A stretch of 64,000 nt of DNA. It comes from Cladorhizidae sp. MBARI D1340-BT2. Taxonomy: Eukaryota; Porifera; Demospongiae; Poecilosclerida; Cladorhizidae. Below, piece after piece: positions 1 through 10,290 of this stretch (positions within the stretch are counted from its first letter, which is position 1; each line of letters starts with the position of its first letter). Position numbers and translations under genes: made by a program. The notes below the pieces were generated by a model. The model made no database searches. It was not told the DNA's origin and saw nothing but the letters and a program-made list of their open reading frames with translations. The stretch covers positions 15,564,156 through 15,628,155 of the forward strand of contig JAQNBH010000015.1 of the NCBI GenBank assembly GCA_028752905.1, read 5' to 3'.

Positions 1-731
1 CACTTCCAATGTGAGACAGCAGTTCAATACATAACAGTAATCAATATTTTCTTTAAGGTCAAACTTTGGAAGTTGGCTATCAGAGCGAACTCAAATATAT
101 TGAAATTTTATTGTGAGCATTCAATTTCATCTGTTAAAAATTGTGTAAAGCGAGTGGCAAGAGCAATTATTCCACTGACAGTTGATGTGATTTCGAGATC
201 AAGAAATGATGGTTTTATCTTCAATAGAAAACTCATTGAGTAATTTTTTGATACTATAGTTTCATACAAAGCGTAATGACATTCAACAGAGGTCCCAACA
301 GTTTCATCCTCAAGCTTAATTAAAAGTAACTTTGTAGATGTTACAATACCAAGCTTATCATCTTCAACTCAATTGTTTAGCTCACAATAATTGATTTTAG
401 CTAAATCGTTACTCTCCTCGATAACTTCAGGTGTGATAAAAACTAATAAATGCATGAAGACACAGATGTCTGATTGGAGCAGACCAATATGACTTGCACT
501 CTGCAAGATTATATTATAGTAAATTTGTTAGCGGCAAAAGAGCTTTGTAAGTGGATCCTTTAATTGTTACTCTCTGCTATCTAAATTCCAGCACATGGCC
601 TTGATAATGCAATTGAAACATTGACTGAGTAAAAATCATTGAGAAGGGCATTGTAATTTCATTATGTCAGCTGAGAGTTCATTGATAGATTAATATCTTA
701 TTACTGTCTTTTTTGTACATTTTCATTCCAG
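1..731. other. Non-coding flank or intron of ODC-like copy A
   Basis: This AT-rich stretch has no open frame resembling an ODC exon. In copy C the third exon lies only 369 bp before the exon equivalent to 732-866, so the matching exon could have been expected here but is absent. Copy A therefore has a longer intron reaching beyond the left edge, or has lost exons 1-3. The last 150 bases resemble the sequence before copy B (about 17870-18387), which shows the two loci are duplicates that include intron sequence. Confidence 0.6.
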
Positions 732-3700
732 ATTACTCGTGCGAATTTCTGCAGACTCTGCTAATTCTCCACTGTCATTTAGTACCAAGTTTGGCTGCAC
801 GATGTCAGTGGCCAGAGATCTACTCCAAACTGCTATATCAATGGATTTAAATGTAGTAGGAGTCAGGTAATGCATATTATCTGCTGCTTACCACTTACCA
901 CAGAGTTATCTATGTATTGACTATAATGATGAATAGTTTCCACGTAGGTTCTTTTTGTAAGGACTCATATTCTCACCAGCATGCACTGGAGTTGGCATCT
1001 GAGGTATTCTTCTATGCTGCCAGTGTGGGATACCACATGACCCTCCTAGACATAGGAGGAGGTTTTCCTGGAAAAAAGATGTCAGAAGATCTCTTCAAGA
1101 ACATGGCTCTGAATATCAACAGAGGTCTGGAAGTGTTCAATGATTTTCGTGACTTAAAGGTCATTACTGAGCCAGGTAAGAATGCACAATAACAATACTC
1201 ATAAGCTCTACCACTACAATTTTTGATCGTGTAAAAAGGGTGATGTGAACAAATTATTACCATTAAAATGCAAATAAATCAATTATTGATTGGCTCGATA
1301 TCAAGAAAACAAAAGTGCTATGTCTAAAAGAAACTTGCATCCAAGAAATCCATCTATTAAAAGTACCTCATTTTTCTTCAGAGCGGTTTTCCAATAGACA
1401 TGATTATATCTGTGCCTTCTCCACATCAGGAACTTTCCAAAAACAGGAGAGTCATCCTACAACACTAAAAATTACACTAATGTGCTTCTGCTCTGTCTGG
1501 TAGTTTTGTACTAAGCATATATACTACTCTCTGGAGTCAAATCTGTGTCTCTAGTATACAGAGTAGAGAGGTTATGAATCTGCATGCTAAAATATACTGT
1601 GACTTTTTTGTTAGTTCATTATAATTATAGGTATGTACCCATTATACATGGGTACATTCAAATCCTCATAACTATAACTTATAATAAATTGTTTCTGATA
1701 TTTATACATAAATAGGAAGAGTGGGTAAGGGGTTATCATGTGCTCCTGCCTAACCAGTAAAAAATTATTAATTTTGGTTGCCCCTATATGAACATTAGAG
1801 AATACTGGACATTTAGGAACTCTATTCATGCCTAATTACAGTCAATTAGGATAATCACTATGCATGCACACGCCAATTTATATCATGTCATGTCATTAGT
1901 GTATTGTACGAATGCGCATGCGCAGACTGAATAATGCCAGTCTGCGTGTGCATTGTTATACTTGAATACTATTCGACGTTGAGTTTGATCTTGTGCAAAT
2001 ATGGAGAGCCCCTTATTCTTTATGCACACGCAGACCGGCTGGCAGTCACTCAGGAAGACCAGGAAGACTTGACAGGGTCGAACAAGAGTCGAAGCAGCTG
2101 CAAACAGCAACGCTCCATTTAGAGCCCACTTTCTCATGGCTGGGATCGAATGTCCTCACGAAAGCTGCACCTATATGGTGCCTGAGGGCTACGGTGATGC
2201 AACAACGGGAGCACTCATCATGGCACACTCCAAGACCCACGATAGCAGGAGAGCGACTGGAGAGAAGGCTGAGAAAGTCAGAAGGCCCACCATTTCGTCA
2301 GAAGGCACGACAGAGGCCTGGACCTACTTCTTGTCCAGATGGGGGCACTACATCAAGGCCACCAAAATTGCAGCCGAGGAGCAAGTGCTTCAGCTACTGG
2401 AGTGTTGCGATGAACGACTCCGACACGACCTCACCCGCAACGCGAGGGTGGACCTCTCTGAGGAGACAGTAGAGATTGTGCTGGCCGCCATCAAGAAACT
2501 AGCGGTCAGAGGCGAGAATGTGAAAGTCGCCAGGGTGACACTTCACGGCATGTGTCAGGAACATGAGGAGTCTGTACGGGCGTTTGGAGCCAGACTGAGA
2601 GGCCAGGCAAGCATATGTAAATACAATGTGAGCCAGACGTGCGTATGTGGCCTCGAAGTGACCATAGACTACTCCGAACACAACGTATCCGACCTCCTGT
2701 GCATCGGACTGGCGGACCCGACCATCAAGCAGGCGCTCCTGAGCGACGAAAATCAGGACAGGGACGTGGAACAGACCCTCACGTTCGTGGAGGCCAGAGA
2801 AGAGGGGCGGAGGTCAGCACCAAAGCTATCTACCACCCAGGCAGTCGAGGCAGTTAACAGCAGTTATCACAGACTCAAGAAGCCCACACAGCAGCGAGAT
2901 CACTCATACAGGAATGAGCCTGCACAGAGAGACCACACCTCCAAGGATGACAAATGCTCGTATTGTGGGGGCACTGGGCACGGCCGAAGTGCCCCAGCCA
3001 GAATTCGGAGGACCAGGTGCCCCGCGTTCGGAAAGGAATGCAAGCACTGTGGCAGAGAGAACCACCTGGCAAAGGTGTGCAGGAGTGAGGCGATACAGGA
3101 CGACACTCAGCAGGAGAACGCGGTATTCAATGAGGCCTGCACGCTCACAGCACTCGGCGACCACGACACCTCGACCATGAGCCACCACGTGTACGATCGG
3201 TCCACCAGAGCGCTGGTTCGTCGCCCGTCACAGCCTCAGCCGTTCGTACGGTTGCAGGCGGAGATCAACCCAGTCGACTATGCCTCAGCGGGTTATCAAC
3301 TGAACGGGGGCCCTCGCCAGATCTCCACCCAAGCCTTGGCCGACACAGGATGCCAAAGCTGCCTCGCGGGCACCGCAATCCTGGCCGAGCTACGCCTACC
3401 CGTTACTGACCTGATCCCGGTCAACCAGAAGATGCGGACAGCCAACGGGGGCCAGATCAACGTCCAGGGAGCCATCATCGTGCGGCTCACCAAGCCACGG
3501 ACGACAAGGACCACGACGCAGATGGTCTATGTTACTGCCAACGTCGACGCCCACAAGCTGTACATCAGTCGAGAAGCTTGTGCTGACTTGGGGATCGTCG
3601 AGCCCTCCTTCCCTGACTCGGCAGCCGCCATCAGCAACACAGGAGGCACACCCAGGGCCACCCCTGACCAGGGCATCGCGCGCACGAAGAAGTGCAGCTG

Positions 3701-6700
3701 CCCGAAACGTGAGAAGCCGCCAACAAGGCCCACACCCCCACCGTTCCCCATCACCGAGGAGAACAGAGAAAAGCTGGAGGAGCACCTCCTCCACGTCTAC
3801 GGCACTAGCACGTTTAACACGTGCGAGCACCAGCCGCTCCCACTCATGACCGGAAAACCTCTCCGGCTGATGATCGCCCCCGACGCCATCCCTGCCGTAC
3901 ACCACAAGCCCATCCCGGTGCCCTTGCACTGGCAAGAGGAGGTCAAGGCGGGACTGGACAGAGATGTCAGGCTGGGCGTGCTGGAGCAGGTGCCAGTCGG
4001 AACCGCAGTCACGTGGTGCCATCGCATGATAGTGTGCCCCAAGAAGAACGGCTCACTCCGACGGACCATCGATTTTCAGGCCCTCAACTGGCACGCCACC
4101 AGGGAGACTCATCACACGCAGTCTCCCTTCCACCAGGCGAGATCGGTCCCGCACCACACCAAGAAAACGATCTTTGATGCGTGGAATGGATACCACTCTG
4201 TCGCTCTCGACCCAGCTGACCGCCACTACACCACATTCATCACTCCATGGGGGAGATATCGATACTGCTCCGCCCCCCAGGGATACATCGCGTCAGGAGA
4301 CGGGTACACCAGTCGATACGATGACATCGTGGCTCATATACAACACAAGACGAAATGCATCGACGACACCCTGCTGTGGTCGCAGTCCGTGGAGGACGCC
4401 TACAGTCAGGCTGTCGAGTGGCTCGACATCTGTGGCAACAACGGCATCACGCTCAATCCTACCAAATTCAGATTTGCCAGAGATGAGGTGGAGTTCGCGG
4501 GTTTCGTCATCACCCCCACCACCGTGAGACCGTGCGAGAAATACGTGAGGGCCATCTCTGACTTCCCCACCCCCAGGAACTTGACAGACGTCAGATCCTG
4601 GTTCAGCCTGGTCAACCAGGTCGCCTACACTTTCAGCATGACTGAAGCCATGGCCCCATTCCGGGAGCTACTGAAGCTAACCCGGAAATTCGAGTGGACT
4701 GCGTCCCACGACGCCGCATTCCAAGAGTCCAGGCTGAGGATCGCCCAGGAGATCAAGCACGGGGTCGAGATCTTTGACAAGTCGAAGCCCACCTGCCTCG
4801 CCACGGATTGGTCTAGGGTCGGTGTGGGCTACTGGCTGTTTCAAAAACACTGTGGCTGCCCGTCCAGGGACATCTTCTGTTGCAAAACAGGCTGGAGGGT
4901 CACACTCGTGGGGTCTCGATTTACACACTCTGCAGAATCTCGCTACGCCCCCATCGAGGGGGAAGCACTGGCAGTGGCTGACGCCCTCGACAAGGCTCGC
5001 CACTTTGTCCTCGGATGCAAGGACCTCACGATCGCAGTCGATCACAAACCCTTGCTAAAGGTATTCGGCGATCGCGCCATCGACCAGATCGGGAACACCC
5101 GACTGCGAAATCTCAAGGAGAGGACACTCCGGTATCGGTTCAGGATGCTCCACATCCCCGGTGTCCGTAACAAGACACCGGATGCCCTGTCCCGATACCC
5201 CACTGGTACCTCTACCCCAGCCAAAATGGTGCTACCGGATGACGTCCACGCCATCACCAGCCACCAGACTCAGATCCGGCCGTCCATCCCATCCATGCTC
5301 ATGTCCGGCGTCTCCACAGACGACTGCGACGAGGAGGCAGACATGATGGAGCAGGTCATCCAGGACTCCCTGATCCACGCACTGTCATCCACCCAGCCAA
5401 CCACCTGGGAGCAAATACAGACGGCCACAGCTGCCGACGCAGACATGCAGATCCTCCTGGAGGCCATTGATGAGGGATTCCCGGATCAGCGGTGCTCCCT
5501 CAAACCGTGCCTCAAGGCATACCACACTCACCGGCGTCACCTGTCCACCACGGACGGGGTGGCAGTGTATAAGGACCGGATCATCGTCCCTCAGGCATTG
5601 AGGAGGACATGCCTATCCTCCTTACACGCAGCCCACCAGGGCACCTCACAAATGACAGCCAGGGCTGAATCCTCCATATTTTGGCCTGGTATCACGGCAG
5701 ACATCCACGCCACCAGAGCTGCCTGCGAACACTGCAACAGGATGGCTCCTTCACAGGCTGCCATGCCTCCAGTCCCACCGACCATGGCTGACTACCCATT
5801 CCAATGCCTGTGCGCGGATTGCTTCCACCACCAGGGCAGGCAATACCTTGTCATGGTAGACCGATACTCAAACTGGCCGATTGTGCACCACGCAGAAGAC
5901 GGCGCCAAGGGAGTGGTCAAGGAATTGAGGCGCATCTTCTCCACATTCGGCATCCCCGACGAGCTGGCGACGGACGGCGGACCAGAGTTCACATCCTCCA
6001 CAACGACACAGTTCTTGCGAGACTGGGAAGTTCACCACCGCCTCAGCTCGGTGGCCTTCCCCCACAGTAACTGCCGGGCCGAGGTGGGAGTCAAGACGAT
6101 GAAGCGCCTGATTACAGGCAACGTCACAGCAAGCGGCAACCTGGATTCGGACGCCTTTCAGAGGGCTGTTCTACAATACCGAAACACCCCTGACCCAGTC
6201 ACATGGATGTCGCCTGCCATGTGTGTGTTCGGTAGACCAGTGAAAGACCTGATCCCAAACCTACCGGACAGATTTGATCTCCACACCATGTGGAAGCAGA
6301 ATTTGGACATCCGGGAGAGGGCACTCCGCTCCAAGCATGCCATGGCTGACAAGTGCTGGAGAGAGCACACCAAGCTTCTCCCTCCACTGACGGTTGGCAC
6401 CAGGGTACACATTCAAAATCAGACAGGGCCTCGCCCCAACAAATGGGACAGGACGGGAGTCGTGGTGGAGGTCCTAAAGTTCTACCAGTACTCCATCAGA
6501 GTAGACGGCTCGGGCAGGCTGACCCTACGCAACCGCCGCTTCCTCAGAAGCTATGTCCCGACCAGGCAGCCGCAGCCCAGACACACAGCACGGGAGGACA
6601 TGCAGACCCGGACACCAGTCACGGCAGTGCCATCGGGATCTCTCACATCCACCCACATCATGGCTCACCCGCTGCCACCACTTCCCCCAGCAATACCAGA

Positions 6701-7820
6701 CCCGACAGCTACAGCGACATGCAGCCCGACACCCTCGAGCAGTTTGGATGCTGCCAACATCCCCACCCCACCTCGGATCAGAAGATCCACCCGCACCAGA
6801 CGCAGGCCAAACAGGCTAGGCTTCCGTACTGCCCCGACCTTGTACTCTGCATCGTCCACTCCGAGTTACGAAACGTCCTCTTCTCAGTCTTCGACGGAGT
6901 CATAGACTTGGGGGGAGGTAGAGAATACTGGACATTTAGGAACTCTATTCATGCCTAATTACAGTCAATTAGGATAATGACTATGCATGCACACGCCAAT
7001 TTATATCATGTCATGTCATTAGTGTATTATACGAATGCGCATGCGCAGACTGAATAATGCCAGTCTGCGTGTGCATTGTTATACTTGAATACTATTCGAC
7101 GTTGAGTTTGATCTTGTGCAAATAGGGAGAGCCCCTTATTCTTTAAACATAATAATGATATGGAGCATAATGAAACAGATTGATGGCATATATCTGCCAT
7201 ATTCTTTTTAAAATACATACAGGGTTCTTCTTTCCTGCCTCTGTCTATTCCATTGCTGTCAGTGTGATTGGGAAGACAGTTACTATAAAAAGTGGAGAAG
7301 AGCCAGTGTACAATTACTATGTAAATGATGGTATACATGGTTCCTTCTCCATTTGTTCCGTTGAAACAATGGCACCAACCCCTACTGTTCTCCAGGTATG
7401 CAAATATTATAGGATTTTTGTGTCCATGAAGAGTCGTGGCATTGAAACAGAGAAAAAGTGCATCCAATGTGAAACTAATTTTCTATTGCAGAACACATTG
7501 AGATCCTGCAACCACCACAAAACCTTTATTTGGGGGCCAACTTGTGATTGTGAAGACAAAATCTGTGAGGCTCGGATTCCTGAAGTGAACATTGGAGACT
7601 GGATCTATTTCAAGGACATGGGAGGTTATAGCCTAAGTCTGAATAGAACATTCAATGGATTCAATGCTTCCCCTTCATTTTACTACATTAGAGAATCTCA
7701 CAGGTAAAGTGTGCCATTCATTCTTTCTCATGCTATATTTTTATCGCTTCTATTGACAGTGAAAAGTTCAAGAATCTGATGGTTCAACCTCAACGAGAGC
7801 TATGTGTTCAGTCGCCATAA
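732..7820 (+). CDS. ODC1: Ornithine decarboxylase-like protein, copy A (last five exons, open frame)
   Basis: The exons are 732-866, 937-1175, 7223-7395, 7492-7703 and 7760-7820, all with GT-AG borders and matching phases. ODC is a PLP enzyme that makes putrescine from ornithine, the entry step of polyamine synthesis. The frame is open to a stop at 7820, about 272 residues in the window. Seen in order: the SFHVGS loop, the GGGFPG phosphate loop, EPG, the YYVNDG strand, and WGPTCD with the catalytic Cys-Asp (mouse C360/D361), then FNGF. Two positions are abnormal: the loop reads HVGSF rather than HVGSG, and EPG is followed by FFF instead of Arg-Tyr-Tyr, so the phosphate-binding Arg277 is missing. 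The protein ends soon after the core and lacks the C-terminal PEST tail of vertebrate ODC. A Ty3 element fills the large intron. Exons 1-3, including the PLP lysine, are not in view. It could be an antizyme-inhibitor-like paralog rather than an active decarboxylase. Confidence 0.88.
1791..1795. repeat. Target-site duplication of the intact Ty3 element (left copy)
   Basis: AACAT lies directly before the 5' LTR and again directly after the 3' LTR (7146-7150). A single AACAT occurs at the matching place in the intron of ODC copy B (19455-19459), which is the empty site. This fixes both element ends. Confidence 0.9.
1796..2022 (+). repeat. 5' LTR of the Ty3 element
   Basis: This is a direct repeat of 6919-7145 with the same length and three visible substitutions. 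A TTTATAT box near 1877-1883 may set the promoter. A GC-rich stem, CGCAGACT paired with AGTCTGCG, spans 1921-1946, and its right side begins the segment complementary to the primer site. The ends are not TG...CA. Confidence 0.93.
1940..1952 (+). promoter_or_regulatory. LTR segment complementary to the primer-binding site
   Basis: GTCTGCGTGTGCA here is the exact reverse complement of the 13 nt that follow the LTR (2023-2035). In Tf1 and relatives, such a segment near the RNA 5' end folds back on the primer site, is cleaved, and primes minus-strand synthesis without a tRNA. Whether transcription starts at or just before 1940 is not known; the TATA-like box lies about 60 bases upstream. Confidence 0.6.
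2023..2035 (+). promoter_or_regulatory. Primer-binding site, probably self-primed
   Basis: TGCACACGCAGAC begins at the first base after the 5' LTR, where a primer site must lie. It does not start with the TGG expected for a tRNA 3' CCA end. It pairs perfectly over 13 bases with 1940-1952 inside the LTR. Confidence 0.6.
2136..6905 (+). CDS. Gag-Pol polyprotein of Ty3/gypsy element, single 1589-aa frame
   Basis: The polyprotein packages element RNA, copies it and inserts the DNA. The first ATG after the primer site gives an N-terminal CX4C...HX3H zinc-finger-like motif (residues about 6-35). A gag region and zinc knuckles at about 272-315 follow; the second knuckle fits CX2CX4HX4C. The protease motif ADTG is near residue 402. 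Reverse transcriptase spans about 560-880, and its catalytic box near 741 reads CIDD instead of the usual YVDD or YIDD. RNase H (ATDWS, DHKPL, DALSR) follows at about 885-1030. The integrase has an H-H-C-C finger near 1165-1205 and the catalytic D, D and E in CADCF, ATDGG and RAEVG (about 1228-1315). There is no frameshift or stop between gag and pol, so it is translated as one product, as in Tf1. The tail is proline- and arginine-rich. All core domains look intact. Confidence 0.95.
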   Translation: MAGIECPHESCTYMVPEGYGDATTGALIMAHSKTHDSRRATGEKAEKVRRPTISSEGTTEAWTYFLSRWGHYIKATKIAAEEQVLQLLECCDERLRHDLTRNARVDLSEETVEIVLAAIKKLAVRGENVKVARVTLHGMCQEHEESVRAFGARLRGQASICKYNVSQTCVCGLEVTIDYSEHNVSDLLCIGLADPTIKQALLSDENQDRDVEQTLTFVEAREEGRRSAPKLSTTQAVEAVNSSYHRLKKPTQQRDHSYRNEPAQRDHTSKDDKCSYCGGTGHGRSAPARIRRTRCPAFGKECKHCGRENHLAKVCRSEAIQDDTQQENAVFNEACTLTALGDHDTSTMSHHVYDRSTRALVRRPSQPQPFVRLQAEINPVDYASAGYQLNGGPRQISTQALADTGCQSCLAGTAILAELRLPVTDLIPVNQKMRTANGGQINVQGAIIVRLTKPRTTRTTTQMVYVTANVDAHKLYISREACADLGIVEPSFPDSAAAISNTGGTPRATPDQGIARTKKCSCPKREKPPTRPTPPPFPITEENREKLEEHLLHVYGTSTFNTCEHQPLPLMTGKPLRLMIAPDAIPAVHHKPIPVPLHWQEEVKAGLDRDVRLGVLEQVPVGTAVTWCHRMIVCPKKNGSLRRTIDFQALNWHATRETHHTQSPFHQARSVPHHTKKTIFDAWNGYHSVALDPADRHYTTFITPWGRYRYCSAPQGYIASGDGYTSRYDDIVAHIQHKTKCIDDTLLWSQSVEDAYSQAVEWLDICGNNGITLNPTKFRFARDEVEFAGFVITPTTVRPCEKYVRAISDFPTPRNLTDVRSWFSLVNQVAYTFSMTEAMAPFRELLKLTRKFEWTASHDAAFQESRLRIAQEIKHGVEIFDKSKPTCLATDWSRVGVGYWLFQKHCGCPSRDIFCCKTGWRVTLVGSRFTHSAESRYAPIEGEALAVADALDKARHFVLGCKDLTIAVDHKPLLKVFGDRAIDQIGNTRLRNLKERTLRYRFRMLHIPGVRNKTPDALSRYPTGTSTPAKMVLPDDVHAITSHQTQIRPSIPSMLMSGVSTDDCDEEADMMEQVIQDSLIHALSSTQPTTWEQIQTATAADADMQILLEAIDEGFPDQRCSLKPCLKAYHTHRRHLSTTDGVAVYKDRIIVPQALRRTCLSSLHAAHQGTSQMTARAESSIFWPGITADIHATRAACEHCNRMAPSQAAMPPVPPTMADYPFQCLCADCFHHQGRQYLVMVDRYSNWPIVHHAEDGAKGVVKELRRIFSTFGIPDELATDGGPEFTSSTTTQFLRDWEVHHRLSSVAFPHSNCRAEVGVKTMKRLITGNVTASGNLDSDAFQRAVLQYRNTPDPVTWMSPAMCVFGRPVKDLIPNLPDRFDLHTMWKQNLDIRERALRSKHAMADKCWREHTKLLPPLTVGTRVHIQNQTGPRPNKWDRTGVVVEVLKFYQYSIRVDGSGRLTLRNRRFLRSYVPTRQPQPRHTAREDMQTRTPVTAVPSGSLTSTHIMAHPLPPLPPAIPDPTATATCSPTPSSSLDAANIPTPPRIRRSTRTRRRPNRLGFRTAPTLYSASSTPSYETSSSQSSTES
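6910..6918 (+). promoter_or_regulatory. Polypurine tract of the Ty3 element
   Basis: GGGGGGAGG ends at the base before the 3' LTR, where plus-strand DNA synthesis is primed. It follows the gag-pol stop by four bases. Confidence 0.85.
6919..7145 (+). repeat. 3' LTR of the Ty3 element
   Basis: This is the partner of 1796-2022, followed directly by the AACAT target duplication at 7146-7150. Visible differences from the 5' LTR are one base each in ATAATSACTA, GTATTRTACG and CAAATAKGGA. Confidence 0.93.
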
Positions 7821-7950
7821 CAATATGAGGAGACCTTACTCACTGTATATAAGTTTAGGGATCTTCAGGAATTTCTAAGTGACTCCATATACATAATATA
7901 TATAGCCAATGTTAGTTTATGTCAAGTTTTATGGTTTTGTTAATTTTAAG

Positions 7951-8085
7951 GGTGGCGGATACCATATTTTTACGAAGTGTTAAAAAAAGTGGTTACAACT
8001 TTGGAGCTCCATGAATTCTGCTCAGTTAACTCTCTGAACTCGATATGTGCTCCAAAGATAGATCTAAAAACTGTTGCATACGTAC
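7951..8085. repeat. Partial copy of the foldback repeat family (family F)
   Basis: The segment around TGGTTACAACTTTGGAGCTCCAT matches the left arm of the large foldback repeat at 47871-48115. Other partial copies are at 11340-11660 and 20120-20205. No coding capacity is seen, so it is a non-autonomous repeat. The rest of 7821-9538 is AT-rich with no recognisable gene. Confidence 0.65.
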
Positions 8086-9538
8086 AACCATACCCAAGGT
8101 ACAGGCAGTTAGAGTTGGGGATGACACAAACTTAAAATGAAACTGCACAGACCACTAACACATATCAAAGTGTGCAGGCCTGAACTTGCAGCAGCAAGAG
8201 CTTATGGGTTTGAGCAAGCTCTTGCAGGCTGCAGAGTAAGCATGATCACAAACCACAGCTAGCTCCACTAACCAAAACCTACACACTCCAACAGACTGAT
8301 GCAAGTTGATTTCATTCATTCGTGTGGTATGAAAATATGGCTAGAGGTCTTGGAAGCAGCTTCCCCTAAAAATGAGATGCACATGAAGAGTGAGGTCATC
8401 CGGCAGAGCTCCATGCCAGAATAGTCAAACTACTAAAGAGAAGACAATGCAGAAATGGAGATGAATTCAATTTTCCCTCTATTGTTTATATTTAGATTAT
8501 TCTCCACATTTATACCTATCTCTCACTACCTGGCCCAAAGCCAGTATGAGGTGAGGTGCACAAGAGAGACAGCTTCATTGGCATTTCCAAGAGTATTTTT
8601 TTTACCATAGTCAATCTATTACATGTACATATTTTACATTTCTCCCCCTTACTTCACACTCAATTGCTCATTCGGTACCATCAGATCAGGTGGCCCCAGC
8701 TCTGGTTATGGTCTCGTATACTAACTAGCTACAGCATAATTATACAGTCAGTTTTCTTTCCAACAAGGTATAAATCCACTTTTACATGTCCTCATGTTGC
8801 AACATTGAGTGCACAGAAGTAATTAATCTTGCCAAGCTATATAGTTCCCAAATCCACAATGCATTCACAATAATGTTGTGATTCTATAGCTTGGTACATT
8901 TGTAGCTTATGCTTCCTCTCAGAAATTAACAAAGCCCCATTCTGTAGGAGTACAGCCTAAAGGTGTGCCGACAAGTTATGTATTTGGAACAAAACTTAGT
9001 ACTGTCCGAGTGAAACTTCACTGCAGATAATGAGCATGTTGTAGACTGTAATAATGGTAGAATAAATAAGCATTTTGGTCAGGCAGCTGGGTGATAGAAT
9101 AGGAAAACACAACTCTCTTCAGCTGGTTTCTGAATTCTGTATGATGGTCTTCTTTCCAAGAAGGGAAACCAGAGGTCCTCACAGCATAGCTAGAGCATGA
9201 CAATGAATTGAGCTTTTTGAGAATAAGACCGTACATCCTATGACACTTATTAACTAGTTCACTACTGTGCTACTGTGTAGCCAGTTCCCTTCCCTCAATA
9301 ATTTATCTGCAGCTCAATCATTCCTTCACAGATCACTATAGACCTGCCAACTATAAATATAATATAAACATGCAAATGTGGAAGACCACCTTGTTGTAAG
9401 TTATACAAGGAAGAATCTACACCTGCAACCACATACATGCATGCTTGTGTATAAGCAAATACACCTAGGATATGTAATAATGGGATGAAATAAGCCATTT
9501 TATAATTACAATTCTATATTATGTCAGGGATACTACTC
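8086..9538. other. Intergenic, nothing recognised
   Basis: Only short chance frames occur here. None has recognisable motifs, and I see no repeats beyond simple AT-rich runs. Confidence 0.5.
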
Positions 9539-10290
9539 TTATGTCTGTGGTATTATCTTGGAGCAGGCCTTGCATACCCTCACAGGATAGTCCCAACGTC
9601 TGTTAGGCACTGTCTCCCTCTGGAATGAGCTATTACAGAATCCCTTTCCACATGACCTGCAGTGGTTGGTGGAGTGACGGTGGTTATTGGGGTTGAACTT
9701 TTCTTTGCACTGATGACAGTGTACTATCTAAATGTCAGCTTCCCAGTAAACAGGCCTTGCTGACTCGACCACCAATTCTTTGGAATACTGAAACATGCTG
9801 GTTGCCACACCCATGGCAGACTGCATCACCTCTCCCACATACCCACGCCATCATGCCTTCCCCATAGGCAGCTTCTCCACCATCATCTCTGCTCTTCTCG
9901 CTAGGACCAATCTTTGCCGGCTCATTAGGCATGGCTGGTGAGGCATTTGGTGTCTCCTTTGTTGCAACCATTTTGTGGTTATCATGAGTCACATCATGCA
10001 AATTGGGAAGTTTCTCGGTCACTTTGTGTGTAGATCTGTTACTGCTTTCCTCCTCTCTGGTATTTGCATGATAGACTGTCCTCACCACCTGTTTCTGCTC
10101 TCTTGCATAGCAGGCATTGCAGACACGTACTGGCACATCCCCCCATCCCCTCCAAGGGACAGGCATGTTGTTGGATGAGCACTTAGTACAGAATCCCATA
10201 ATAAGCTCTACAGTGGTGCTTAGTTATGGAAAGGCTGAACTCCTGCTTGCAGTTACCACACAGCTAAGTGGAGGTTGATGCTTGTCATAG
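9539..10290 (-). pseudogene. ZFYVE1: ZFYVE1/DFCP1-like double FYVE zinc-finger fragment, frameshifted
   Basis: On the minus strand two FYVE zinc fingers lie in tandem, separated by about 130 residues. This is the C-terminal layout of ZFYVE1 (DFCP1), which binds phosphatidylinositol 3-phosphate on endoplasmic reticulum and Golgi membranes and marks omegasomes. The first finger shows CGNCKQEF, KHHCR, then FCTKCSSN and the W-G-D-V-P-V-R-V-C-N-A-C-Y end. The second shows CHQCKEKFNP, NHCRSCGKGFCNS and PVRVCKAC, then a stop at 9539-9541. The linker ends in ESARPVYWEAD, the usual lead into a DFCP1-type finger. The frame breaks inside the first finger after HHCRA (about 2 bases lost), again in the linker, and at a stop just before the second finger. 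There is no intron between the fingers, so it may be a processed pseudogene or one decayed exon. The gene assignment rests on my memory of the family. Confidence 0.72.

Larger units (their letters stand above)
1796..7145 (+). mobile_element. Complete Ty3/gypsy LTR retrotransposon inside an ODC intron
   Basis: This is a full element of 5350 bp with 227-bp direct LTRs, a primer-binding region, one uninterrupted gag-pol frame, a purine tract and a 5-bp target duplication. The LTRs differ at only three positions that I can see, so the insertion is recent, and the coding frame shows no break. It lies in the same orientation as ODC copy A, in the intron between exons 937-1175 and 7223-7395. The coding part is much richer in G and C than the surrounding host DNA. 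The LTR ends read TA...TA rather than the usual TG...CA. The single fused frame and the self-complementary primer site recall the yeast Tf1 element, but the polymerase belongs to another lineage. A diverged relative starts at 62600. Confidence 0.95.

Noticed and set aside
3396..4022. 208-codon minus-strand frame inside the intact Ty3 element
   Set aside because: It is a shadow of the GC-rich gag-pol frame; the plus strand carries the real protein.
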